64,000 nucleotides of DNA from Tilletia caries (lineage: Eukaryota > Basidiomycota > Exobasidiomycetes > Tilletiales > Tilletiaceae). Shown here in pieces: positions 10,105-21,390 of the stretch. The notes below the pieces were generated by a model, which saw only the letters and a list, made by a program, of their open reading frames with translations, was not told the origin of the DNA and made no database searches. Each line of letters starts with the position of its first letter. Positions within the stretch are counted from its first letter, which is position 1. Made by a program: the position numbers and the translations under genes. Location: positions 2,617,699 through 2,681,698 of the forward strand of contig JALUTQ010000007.1 of assembly GCA_032718865.1 (NCBI GenBank), written 5' to 3'.

Positions 10105-10316
10105 GGAATGGATATGGTCTTTTGCTCCCTTACTTTCGCGGTTCGCGGCCGGTACAGACCCAGCCCGATGCTACCCTCGTTTTGCCCGTCTGACCAAAGT
10201 GGGTAAATCCGCACAAAACACAACATCTGCAGGGGTAAAACGAGGGTAGCCCAAGGTGGCGAACGGGGCGAACATGTACCCCCAAATCACCCACGTTTTA
10301 CCCCTTTTCAATTTTC

Positions 10317-11085
10317 GTGAGGCTGATGGGCTGACAGCTTTCTCGGTCTCCAAACCGAGTGCGAGCGCGAAGTTCCTTAACAAGGGCGAGAAATGCCCCT
10401 CGATTGATGCCGAGAACGTCGCGACAGACTATTTCGTCCCTCAGAAGACTGCGAACGAAGAGAAACCCTCTATTGCTGTATCGAAGCTGGGTCGATAATA
10501 AAGAAGAACTAACCTGGAGCTAGTCTTGAGGAGGTATTGGAACCCCAGTAAATACGAGAGAAGATGTGGGAAAGGATTGCTGATTCAGAGAGAACTACTA
10601 AGTACATCGAGTCGTTATATACCTAGAGCCAGCTTGTTTGGAACGGGAGTGACTATTGGGGATCGTCGGAAAGATGGAGAGCGAGGAGGGAGTGAAGGAG
10701 TGACGAGTCGTTGCGCAACGATTTCGTGTCATCGACGAGGAGTGGAATCGAATATGGACTGGGAACGGAAGCGGATCGGAACGGAACGGAGTGGCAGAGA
10801 GGAGTGAGAACGAGAATGAGAACGCAGCAGAATTCAGGAAGAGAGAGCCGAGCAGAGTCCATACTAGCACAATTGCTCGAACTGCGCTTGCGTTTACAGT
10901 AGTAGCGTCTCACGTAGACAGAGATTGCGCTTGTGGCGGCGGCGAGGACGATCAACAAGCGGCGGCGACGTGCTGCTGCTGCCTGCTGTCGGCGCGCCGG
11001 AGACGATGCACTGGAACCAGAGAAAAATCGCATTGAAGATTGAGTTAGCAATGCTGACGCGCACACGCGCATAGGCACCCTATAG
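10317..11085. other. No recognisable gene
   Basis: Short frames only. An AG-rich stretch (10650-10850) with GGAACGGAA-like units is the only structure noticed. Confidence 0.6.
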
Positions 11086-13920
11086 GCAGGGCCCTTGCTG
11101 GTAGCCCAACCTTGGGAAGTCCCCCGCAATACCCGATAGGCCAATAACATCCACCCATTTTTAAGCCTAAGAGGCAAATGTTGGTGTACACTTAGTGAAT
11201 GGACCCAACATTTTGAGTTCCACGTGGCCAACAGTCCTTTCTCCTCGCAACCACAGCCTCTCCTTGCTCTTGCCTCGATGGCATCCTTCAAAGACATGGT
11301 CAGCCAAGGCGAAAGGAAGGCCCTAGTCTATGGAGATAGTGATAGAGTCGCTGCTGGTGCCGTCTGCGCGCGACTGATGCTGACTCTGACCCTCAACTGA
11401 CTTTCAAAGACGACTTACACTGACGTTACTCCCATTCTGACATGACTCTGACGCTCTTATATCTTCCTCAGTATATTTTCCAACTCTGACTGTCTCTTAT
11501 CTTTAGCATGTATACTTCATGAGTAACTGAGTCAATTTTGAAGTCTTTTCGATGCTATCTGGCCTTTCGGTGCGCTGGCGATTGTTGGAATGGCATGACT
11601 ATGCTCACATTTTCCATCCCATCCATCTCGATTGCTCACCCTCCCTCTTTTCTGATGAACCGCTTCTTCTCCCACATGTGCTTACACCATATATATATGC
11701 AGTGCAGCCTCCATCTCCCTTCTCTCTGCAGTTCTGCACATCTGCCGCCCTTGCAAGCTCGCTGGACCATTCTCGCCCTCTGCTCCCTGTCTCCTTTTCA
11801 GCTCCCATACCGGTCAAACGGTACGTACGCCTACAAAACTTCTCACAGAGTACCTTGTTCTACTTACAGACCATTACCACTCGTTTTTGCTTGTACTAGG
11901 CGTCTGATTGCGTTAGCAGCTCCATTGATGCCATCAATTTTCCGGATCCATGGTGAGTACATACTTACTCGCTTTCTGAACGCTCTCCCCATCACAGCAC
12001 TCTCCAGATAGTATTTCCTGACTCTGCATCTTATTCAGTATTCTGGTCGCAGCGAGGTCTTTCTGGCATTGCTGTGACTCTCTGACGGTCCTAGGCATAT
12101 GTCAATCCTGTTTCTATCCTGTTCATCTCAATACATATCATTTTGTCCTTACCATTCCCCATTCTCCGATTCAAATCTCAGTCTGAAAGGTTCTGTGAGC
12201 TCGCAATGTACATACCTTTTGAACGCATCCATTTTTGTTTTGACTTTGGGGGTGTCGGAAACTCAGGTGTACTTGGTATACCCAGAAGTGTCTAGGGCTA
12301 CACATCGTGGACTTGTCTGGAAATTGCGAACTACCATACACGACCACATGTCCACTGAGAATTCAACATACAACAAAAATGGTACCGGCTTGCTTGTATT
12401 AGTCCAAGGACTTTGTCTGCCAAGTTTGAGCGTGGTTGGTGCAGTATTGACTGAGCAGGGTAAGGAAAACAGGTCGGGAATCGAGCTGGAATCGAGTTGG
12501 AATCGATTCCTCACAGATTCCTCACACGTTGACGGTCACTCCTCCGCCAATACTGCTCTAAACAAGCTCAAAGTTGGCAGACGAGGCCTCTAAGACACAA
12601 TGAGTAAGCGGATACCAATTTATGTTGTGTGAAAACCTGAACAGTCGGCTGGTTCAGTGTGGTGTTCCCAGACTTCCCTGTAATCCATTGATGCCCCACC
12701 TGTAGACAAATCGGTGGATACGAAGTACACCTGACTGTTCAACATCTCAGAACACAACAGAAAAGTGAATGCAGACGATGGATGGGATCGTTGCGGGCTC
12801 ATGGAGCCTTCCAGACTGAGAATCGAATCAGAAAAGGGAGTGGGGCGGGAAAAATAGTGGCGAAGAAAGAGTGGATTAACCTCAAACAGAAATGGCATAT
12901 GGTAAGATCTACTGAAAGGTCGAAAAGACACGAGACAAGCTTCATGCGAATCAGTATGGAAATACGAGCCAGGAAATATCTGTTTGAGTGTGTGTTGTTT
13001 TGATATCAGTGTGAGGAAATAGAAAAAGACGCCAGGCGAGATGCTCACCTTAAGCCGACAATTCGGAGCCATGGCGGGTCTTGAGAACGCGACCAGGCTG
13101 CAGAGACAAGCGAAAATGGGCGAGAATAATGCGTCAGTGTACAATGTTACTCTGTGAGGAGTTTGGGGGCTTCACATATCCCTATGATGAAATGGGAGCC
13201 CAAAAGTAAACAGGGGTTAGTGAGGAAAGAGTGGCAAGGGCAACTTACAAGGCGAGAATAACGTCGAGGTCACAGGCGATCATGGTGAGAGAAGAATCAT
13301 ATTGGAGGTTCAGACGGTAGCTACATGTGAGAAGAAGAAGGGGGGAATCAAAGGAAAGGGAACATGATTTGGGAAGTGAATGGAAAGGAGAGTGTGAGCC
13401 AGCGTCCAAGTCATCAGTCTTTTCCGGCGTACGGAGAGGCAAGAAATGAACCCAATTAGCTGAAAAGTTACGCTCTTCTGTAAGTTGATACCAGTTCCGA
13501 CAATGTAAGTCAGCCGTCAGGTAACAGAGATAAAAAGGTATTGGTCGCCTGTGATATGGGTTAGTGATCGAGGCAGAGGAAGGAAAAGTCAGTGTTGAAT
13601 GTTGGGAGGGCAGCCGATCGCCCCAATGAGCACCAGGCCCGCCCAAACACACCCGAAGGGACTTAGATGTCAGACAGTGCCTTGAAATGTATGCACCTGT
13701 TGTCGACTGTCGTGGATGGCTACTTACGAGCAAGAGATTGAGGAGGGAAGGGCAAGGCGCGTCGAGGAAGCCACATGGTGTCGTTCTCATTCAAAATGTT
13801 GGGGCTATTCACTATGTTCACACCAACATTTGCCCTTTAGGCTTGCTAATTATGTGGCTTGTTTTTGGCCTATGAGGTGTTCCGGGGGACATGCCATAGG
13901 TCGGTAGCCGATAAGCCTGC
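11086..13920. mobile_element. 2.8-kb inverted-repeat element carrying modules Y and X (copy B)
   Basis: The terminal arms (11086-11231 and 13771-13920) are inverted over about 145 bp. They are best conserved in GCAAATGTTGGTGT..TAGTGAAT..CCCAACATTTTGA, which itself can fold back. Inside, 11370-12550 matches 4500-5660 (Y) and 13070-13770 matches 3413-4110 (X), both in the same orientation as their partners. In copy A the order is X then Y; here it is Y then X. No long coding frame or known domain was found, so it is probably non-autonomous or decayed. Confidence 0.6.
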
Positions 13921-14134
13921 TGTGTATGTACTTACCTGCTTGAGACCATGGCTTGCACACTGTATACATATGCATAGACTAGTGCTGAAACAAATGTAGC
14001 AAACAAAGAGCCAGGCAGGAACCGAGCGCAGAAGATGATCATTGAGAAATTGAAACCACCGTGATCAAAATTGAATGAAAGTGGAGCGTCGGAAAAACAT
14101 AGGCAAGACGCACTATACCCAGCGCGAGTGTGTT

Positions 14135-14237
14135 CAGTTGTGGGCGCGCGCTCTGAGAAGCAGATTTTCAGAGCGCGGCGCGAGGGGCCTCGCGCTCTGT
14201 GTCTTGAGCGCCATTTTTAAGCGCGCGCCCGCAACTG
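14135..14237. repeat. 103-bp foldback sequence
   Basis: Outer arms CAGTTG(T/C)GGGCGCGCGCT are inverted at 14135-14152 and 14219-14237. Inner arms CGCGCTCTGA/TCAGAGCGCG and GCGCGAGG/CCTCGCGC nest between them, giving a branched hairpin. The CAG..CTG ends recall very short hAT-like elements, but no flanking duplication is visible. Confidence 0.6.
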
Positions 14238-14254
14238 ATCAGGCCCTAACGGGG

Positions 14255-15071
14255 GGAATTGATTCGGCCACATCCAGATCTGATTCGGCCACAGCCATGA
14301 CACGTGGAAGCGCGTCACGCGCCAGACCAAGCGCGCTCCTCTCTTTCTCCGCGTCACACGCGCCATCCGACCAGCGCGAGCTCCGCTCATTCTCCCCTCA
14401 CGCTTGCTTATCATCCATCACGCTCTCATCACCCTTGCTTGTCACTTTTTACCCCTCCACGCTTGCTTATCATCCGACATCGCTGGCATTGGCGAACCGA
14501 TATCAAATTGTTGAGCCCTTGCCATGCACGACTCTGTTCACGTCTTCCATGGGCATTCCTTGCGCTCACAAAATTGGCGAAGCGGTCCGAGCAAGAATAC
14601 CGCTTTCTATGGATACATTCAACAAGCAGTGGTGGCTCAACCTCGATGCCGAGCCTACCCCCATTACGGAGCGATTGGTCGCTCCACTTCGAGCAGCTTC
14701 TTCGTCACGGCCCAATGCTATCACTGGAACACAACGGATTCCTTCCGCCTTCGAGCTCGCCGAGGTTCAACAGCGCGTTCGGTCTGCCCCATGCTGCTCG
14801 CAGTGCGGTAATGCTGGCCACAATTCTCGTAACTTATTGTGCCCTGCGCGTACTCAGCAGACTTGATCTCAATTTTCAATAAATCATTGTGTGTGCATCC
14901 TTTTATATACAACATAGGCCATAGCCCAGGATTTAGGCAGTCTGCAGTGATGAGACTGATGACTGGTGAGTGGTGACCAGTTGCGCTGCTCGTGATCGTG
15001 AAAATGAGTGGCCAAAGGGTGATCAAGTCGGCTGTGGCCGAATCAGATCTGGATGTGGCCGAATCAATTTC
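14255..15071. mobile_element. MULE deletion derivative with 11-bp target duplication
   Basis: Terminal inverted repeats of about 45 bp (GGAATTGATTCGGCCACATC on the left; one early mismatch on the right) contain two copies of GATTCGGCCACA. They are flanked by an exact direct duplication CCCTAACGGGG at 14244-14254 and 15072-15082. The duplication length and the internal transposase tail both fit a Mutator-like element. The catalytic part is absent, so the copy is non-autonomous. Confidence 0.75.
14549..14866 (+). pseudogene. C-terminal remnant of a MULE transposase (CCHC zinc knuckle)
   Basis: Starting at MGIPCAHKI, the frame reads through LSMDTFNKQWW to a terminal zinc knuckle CSQCGNAGHNSRNLLCP and stops at 14866. 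This matches the post-catalytic tail of fungal MULE/FAR1-type transposases (GIPCAH..SWIM-like region, then CCHC). No DDE residues precede it within the element; 5' of it the frame is noise from the inverted repeat. It is a relic kept by an internal deletion. Confidence 0.7.
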
Positions 15072-15366
15072 CCCTAACGGGGCCAATCGCCTCATGCTCG
15101 GGGCGAATCGACCATAGATCGGGACATTCAGGTTACTTGCGTTGGAAGCTGAAGCTGGAAGCGTATAGAAGCGGTCATCAATCATCATGCTGCGGCGATC
15201 AATGGCTTGCTGTGAATGACTTGCTGTGAATCAATTGATTGGGACCCGCTTCGTCGTTCTTGTCGTCGCTGCCGTTCTTCTTCTCGAGCTTGAGGACGTC
15301 GAACACGCGCGCGCATCGATCTCGCTCTCACTCTCTGTGTTTTCCATACAGGCCCTCGCTCTTCCC

Positions 15367-17189
15367 ATGTCGTCCGCCTCTGGTACCTCGCAGCCCGGCG
15401 CAGAAGAATCGAGCGCGCGACTGTCAGCAATGGCATCGGAAGGAGGACGAGGAGGACGAGGCGAAGGGGGAGGCCCGCCAGAGAAGAAGCGGCGCATTCT
15501 GCAGGCCTGCATTAGCTGCTCGTCGAAACGTGTCAAGGTGAGCCTCGCTCGGCGTTCCTTCGTGTTTCCTGCCAGCCTCTGCACTGACTCGCCCTCGCTC
15601 TGCCTTCCTTGCAGTGTGACGGCCAGAGCCCATGTGGCACCTGCGTCCGCTTTCGAGACGCGTGCGGATATGCTGTGCCTAAGAAGCGGTGCGTACTTCT
15701 TGCTTCTCCGGCTCCACACGCTTCGATATGTCTTTCATGCTGACTCTTCTACTTCTGTCAATGAACTCACAGCGGCCCGCCCAAGGGAGCCTCGCGTCCT
15801 GCGCGCAAGGGCCACGCCGTTGCCTCGGCGTATTCGTCTTCCTCATCTACTGGCGGCGGCAGTTCCAAGCCTCTCGTTTCGACGTCGTCCCAGGCTCGCC
15901 GTTCCTCTCAGAGTGCAGCACAGGAACACTCCAATCCGACGATCTCAGCTCAGGCTCCAACAGATCTCAACCATCCTATGCTCGCCTTTTCGGCTCCTGT
16001 TCCCGTACTCAATCAGAATTCAGCTCATCCAGTGGGTACGGCGGCCCTTTCGGCAAGTCACCTCGCTCCAGCGTACGGGCAGCGACTTCCTGACTGGAAT
16101 ACAGGCCCAGCCAGCGTCAGCGACAACGTCCAACCGCAGCAGTCCCGTCAGAACTCCCTGGCCTCCGTCTATATGCCGTCCGTCCCGGACACCACGTCCC
16201 CCAATCCGAACATGCACCAACAAAACCAAATGCCTGCACCATACTCGAGCGCTCCAATGATGCTCGGTCAGTATGATACTGCTCCCTTATTTAACCGCAA
16301 CGGAGCACCGCCTGGCCAATCGAACTCCTCTCAGCCATCACTTCCACCACCAGCAGGCGCGTACTCGGACTCTCGACCGCATCACAGTCATCATACTGTT
16401 CCTCAATACATGGCGCATGTGCAGGCTCCGCCGCTCCCGGCCCTGCAGCAACAGCAAGGACAACAGCATCTTCCACAGCATCGATCAGAAGCCACAGCGG
16501 TAGGCGTCACTCCGCCTCCGTCCTCCATTCTTTCTCAGCGCGATCAACAGCATCTAGATCCCAGTGCAGCGTTATCATTGTACACTTCCCACAACCGCGG
16601 CTCCGATCCAGCTTGGAACGGATCCACAAACTCTCGCCGCTCGGCGTACCCGAGCTCACAACAGGCTGCCTCTCACGTCAATCTGCCTCCGCCGACACGG
16701 ACAACGCATGCATCCATTAGACCTGTGCTTCCAGCCCCACCCGGCACCAGTCGGAACACCTCCAACAACTCCGCCCACCACGGCGAATCGAACAGCTCGG
16801 CCCTCAGCAGTACAGGCGCCTCTTCTGTCGGGGTAGAAACCACCGGCGGGATCGCAGGCGAGACCGAAGCAGCGGGTGCCAAGGCGCCCTCACGCTTCTT
16901 CCGGGGTGGCACGTCCGGATTGTACGGACTGGCGACGCGTCTACGGGATCGCGATCGGCATGGGTTGGGGAATGAGGCTGTCGCTGGTGTGGTTCTCCGC
17001 ACCTATTCGGGCAACCAGAACGATGCGGAGGATATTGGAGAGGACGAGATTGATGGCAGCGATCGCCAACATCGCGAATGCATCGAATCCACGCAGCCGG
17101 CTGGTGGATCTTCCGCTCGGCGTTTCTCCATTGTGCGCTCGTCAGAGTATCCTCAACACGCTCCTCAATATCACCCTGGTCACCAGCAA

Positions 17190-17236
<47 letters not shown>

Positions 17237-20200
17237 TTTTCAAGACGAGCATGGACGTCAGCACTCGATCTCCTCTGCGATCGGTGCGAGCCCGCTCCAG
17301 AGCCCCAAATCGACGCTGGCGGGCACGTCGGACCAGCCGTACATGAATCTCTTCCATCGTAGGCAATCGTCCGTCCGTTCGTTGGACAAAGCTCGCCGGC
17401 AATCGAGCAGTACCGCTGTAAGTGCCGGCTGGGGCGCTGGTAGTGGTCATGCTCATATAGGCGTGCCGAGCATTCCAGCGGTCTCGGCAGATCAAGCATT
17501 TGCTGCTATGGCTAGCCAACAAACGTTGTCCCCAGAAGCGGCCCACAACAGTGTCCCGAACGGAAAGTTCCACCCTCAGCAAATGCCAGGTCAGAACCCA
17601 AGTGGGCACCGCATCTTGCCTATGAACGTCCAAGTCGGGCTCAAAGCGGACCCGTTTCCCGTGTCGGCAGCAGGCGTGGAGAATGAACCGAGTCTACATG
17701 AGATGATATGGAAAGCGGCGACGGTAGGCGGTCGTTCGACTTCAGACCGGCCGGTCGTTTCGGCTCTCAACGAGGCTTCGGGTGCTCAATTTACGAATGA
17801 GCCCGTCTTGTCAAACACGAAGGATCTGGATGATTTGGAGGTTGCCGTTGGGGATGTGACTGCGCCGGATTTCACGACCCCGTTGGTCCCGCTCGAGGTT
17901 GAGCAGAAACTCTTACATGTGAGTATTGAGCTTTCTTGGAAAACGGACACCTGCTTTCCTTGCGTTCTCCCTTGCTAACGGAAGTTGTGCACTGCAAAAA
18001 AAATGATCGCAGCTGTGGATTGCGAACATTGCCACACACTGGACTCCGGTCGCGTGCCCGACGTACGAGGACATCGAAGCGCAACCGTACCTGCCCCAGT
18101 CTGACTCGGAGAAACACCGGAACGAGGCCAAAGTCCAGCAGATCCTCGCGGCCTGGCGGGCGATCCTGCAACCCAACCGTAAACCGCTGCTCTGGAACGC
18201 CATCTTGTCCATGGCCGCTGACGCGTGGGGAGGCGATCTTACGGAGGCTGGATACCCCACGAGGGCCTCGTCGTCTGCGTTGAGTAATGGGAAAGGTTCG
18301 TCGGACGAGATGGAGCATGCGGCGCTGGACGCTGGGCAGACGCAGGAGGCTACTGCTGCTACCACCAGAGGGGCCGAAGAGGATGAGCACGTTGTGTTAC
18401 TGCCTCCTCGATCGTCATCGGTCGCCGGACCCGCGACGGCCACGGCGACCGCGGAGGAGACCAACGGCCACTCGCGATTGATGGGCAAGGTTCGGACGGG
18501 CCGGGAGCTCTCTACGGCGCTGTTCATACGGGCCAAATTTTTCATGCAGAAGACGAATCAGGAGGCTGGGCTGGAGGCGATTCAGGCCAGTATATTCATG
18601 GCGCTTCGCGAGAGTGGTGCGGTGAGTGCTTTCTGCCCTTCCCTCGTTAGAGGTCCGTCTCCTTCTGTATCCGGGATCTTGTAGCTGACTGGCTTCTGCT
18701 TGGGACATTTGGCAGGGCCGCGCCTCTCAAGCGGCACACTACTCCACCAACGCCTGCCGAATGGCGCTTGATCTCGGTCTACACCGGCACAAAGCCGTCA
18801 AGCGCGCCATGGGTGCGGCCTTCACCCGGCACGAAGACGAGTGCCGACGACGAACGCTGTGGTGCACCTACATGCTCGATAAGGTGGTCGCCTTCATCCT
18901 GGGGCGACCGGCCGTGCTGCGGAGCGCAGAGATCGATTGTCCCTTTCCCTCGGAGGATTTGCCGGATGAGGAGATGCCGTGGGTTTTGATGGCCGAACGG
19001 TTCGTTTCGCCCGCGATACGGGATCGGATGAGGGGCGTGCCGAGTATGGTTGCTTCAACGGCGGTGTGGGGGGCGAAGTTGACTATCATTGGCGAGAAGA
19101 TCATTGAGCAGGTGAGTGATTTTTTATCTTTCGATGTTATAAGCGACCCGTTTGGAACGAGCTCCTGGCTGACTTTGTGATCCCGCAACACATGTCCCAC
19201 AGTACAACATTGTGAAACCGACGAATTGGCAGAGCGGGGTGAGGGACATCCACAACCAGCTACAGGAGTGGTGCGGTACTCTCAAGCCAGCCATGGTCGA
19301 CCGCAACAAACACCTGCCGCACTCGATGAACCAGCTGATGGTGAGTGCATTCGAACTCTTTAGAGATCTGACGCCTTGATGTAGAAGCCAGTTTGCTCAT
19401 TCGCTCGTGGCCTGTTTCAGTGGTACAACACGCTTCGCATCTTGTTGCATCGACCTCACATCCTCAAGGAGGCAGAGCCAAATATGCCGTCCTCGCATGC
19501 CGAATGTACCGATGCTGTCAACCAGGTGTGTCAGCTGCTTTCGACGTATGAGTCCTTCTACAATGTTCGCAAAGGCGAGTTGCTGTTCATTTCTGCCTTC
19601 CGCTACCGTGATGTTTGCTGACAGCAATCCCATCGCCCGTATAAATCAGTGTCAACATCCCTGGCCTTCATTTTGTTCACGAGTGTCACGATTGCGCTCA
19701 GCAATACCACCTCGTCTAATGCTGCCGCCGTTGCCGAGGCCAAGCAGCGACTGCAGGAACTGATGCGGTGGTTCAAGAAGGCGTCGGAGAACTATCGCGC
19801 GGCAAGGCATCACATGTCCATCATCAACGTCTTGGCAGCAGGGATCGAGATCGGGACAGGCGGCTCGCTCCACCAGAATGGCTCCCCACTTCCCTCGGCA
19901 GATGGCCAGTTCGTCGCTCAAGGTCCACCTGTAGCAGGTTCCGTTGGTGACTCGAGCGTGCAGTCTGTCACTAGCGGTGGCATTCCGTCGCATCAACTCT
20001 CGGACATTTTTTCGACGGACGAGGGACAGGTCACTGCCAGCTTCACAGGGTTTGCGCATAGCGGTGTTGGGTATACATATCCTGCTGCGACCCTGGCCGC
20101 GGCGCAGGCGGCGTGGAGGGGCAATCTTGGTAATGCTGGGAACGGCGGTCCTTCGGGTGGAGGAAGTGGCGACGCGTCTCATGCCGGCGGCAGCATGCTC

Positions 20201-20790
20201 CCTGTCAATGGCAATGTTATGGGAGCTGGCGGAACGTGGTCCGGCTCTGGGGCTGCCGTCGACCAGTCAGGCTTGCACGCTGGCAGCAACGCGCAAGAGG
20301 GTGTTGGTACGATTCCGCAGCAGCAGCAAACACAAGGATCAGCAGCGGCTGCGAATCCGTTGAACTTTCTGGACTCGCAAGCATACCTCAACCTCCACTC
20401 GGAAGCCTATTGGGGTGAGTTTGAACATTGAGTTGCCTTCCGAGCGCATTTGAGCGGCAGCAGGTCATAATGACACATTTACATTCCACAGGTGCCATGC
20501 CCGTTTCGTCGGAGAATCTGCTGCTCTGGAACGCATTTCATAATGAGTACATCTCTGCTTTGGCTGCATGCAACCCCGCCACTGCCGCCGCTTCTGCTAC
20601 TGTCGAGAACAAGAACGACAGCCATGGTGTCGGTCCACAAATCAATGGCCATGGCCATGGTGGCGCTGGCGCTGGCGACGGCGGCCCTGCCGCGACGATG
20701 TACTCGCTCGGCCATGGACAGGCGAATGCGGGTGTAGGGATGCCGGCTGCATCGGGCGTTTATGACATCTTCCAGCCTACCACTCGATGA
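15367..20790 (+). CDS. Zn2Cys6 transcription factor with fungal-specific domain
   Basis: Nine exons give 1583 aa: 15367-15537, 15615-15688, 15773-17918, 18013-18621, 18716-19111, 19203-19340, 19421-19574, 19650-20414 and 20492-20790. The binuclear zinc cluster C48-X2-C51-X6-C58-X5-C64-X2-C67-X6-C74 is complete and is split by intron 1 after RVK. A basic stretch (PPEKKRR) precedes it. Exon 3 encodes a long disordered Gln/Ser/Pro region with a 17-Gln run (~552-568). Exons 4-8 carry the fungal_trans regulatory domain (LWNAIL, ACRMALDLGLHR, WYNTLRILLHRPH), with a low-complexity insertion in exon 4. The start is the first Met before the cluster in an open frame. Intron 7 (19575-19649) needs a GC donor (GCGAGT). 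The specific target pathway cannot be inferred. A transposon terminus ends 237 bp upstream of the start. Confidence 0.88.
17184..17234 (+). repeat. CAG/CAA tract coding for 17 glutamines
   Basis: Uninterrupted Gln codons (CAG and CAA mixed) in exon 3 of the Zn2Cys6 regulator. Confidence 0.95.
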
Positions 20791-21390
20791 AGGCGAAGCC
20801 TGTGCTTCTGCCAACCCACCAGCGCCGCCGCCTCCCATATAGATTTTTCGCCCAACCGGCTCGGCCAACGCCACGCCTTGGGCTCCTGTCATGTTTCAAA
20901 CGCAAGGACCATCATTCTCTCTTCTGCACCGGACTTGCAGAAGTACATTAGACCCCTTTCGCCCCTCCCGTCTTTTTCGCTTTCTTGCCCCACTAATTCT
21001 TCCCGTTCGGGTCGCACGCACTCTTACAAACTGCCGCACTTCGTCCACCGCAACTGTATAAACACATCCATAAACTCGACTGCCCTCGTTCCCATGCATG
21101 TATCCTCAAATGAACACGTATAAATTCTGTGCACACTGATTACGATCGAGTCTCTCCCGTAGATGAGGCGATGAGGGTTGCACAGTGGGGTTCCGACAGA
21201 AGAAAGCGAACGTGGACGGCCACCGGACCTGTGCCCTCGTCATGGACGAATCCAACCGACGTGCTCGAAGAAGATGGGCAGGAGTGCTGACCCGAAGAGG
21301 CCGATCGCACCATAAGTCAGCACCTTGGTCAACACTGTGCGATAAAGAAGCATCAAGATCGCGGGTCAGTGCAAATTGGAATGAAGAAGC
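20791..21390. other. Convergent intergenic region
   Basis: Between the stop of the Zn2Cys6 regulator (+) and the stop of the phosphatase gene (-). It should hold both 3' UTRs. No gene or repeat noticed. Confidence 0.6.

Larger units (their letters stand above)
9186..10316. mobile_element. 1.1-kb element with GGGTAAAACGAGGGT-type repeats
   Basis: Imperfect inverted arms (about 9186-9240 and 10272-10316) begin GAAAATT and share GAGGGTGATCTGGGGGTA-like sequence. Further copies of GGGTAAAACGAGGGT or its complement lie inside both ends (near 9259, 10168 and 10235). The middle is low complexity with no credible coding frame. It adjoins the 5' end of the Harbinger transposase and probably interrupted it. 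No target duplication could be defined. Confidence 0.5.
6698..15130. mobile_element. 8.4-kb region bounded by 36-bp terminal inverted repeats
   Basis: 6698-6733 and 15095-15130 are inverted repeats identical at 35 of 36 positions (core GTCCCGATCTATGGTCG). Just inside the left arm is a run of diverged copies of a related motif (CCCATAAAGATGGTCGATTG), typical of subterminal repeats. The interior holds a Myb/SANT-like gene, a PIF/Harbinger transposase and several nested elements. No target duplication is obvious at the edges (GGG|TGAATG and CATTCA|GGT). Whether all of the interior belongs to one transposon is inference. Confidence 0.5.

Noticed and set aside
14075..14548. N-terminal part of a 263-codon plus-strand frame
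   Set aside because: It runs through the foldback at 14135 and the left MULE inverted repeat before the real transposase tail, so only the tail is kept as a gene remnant.
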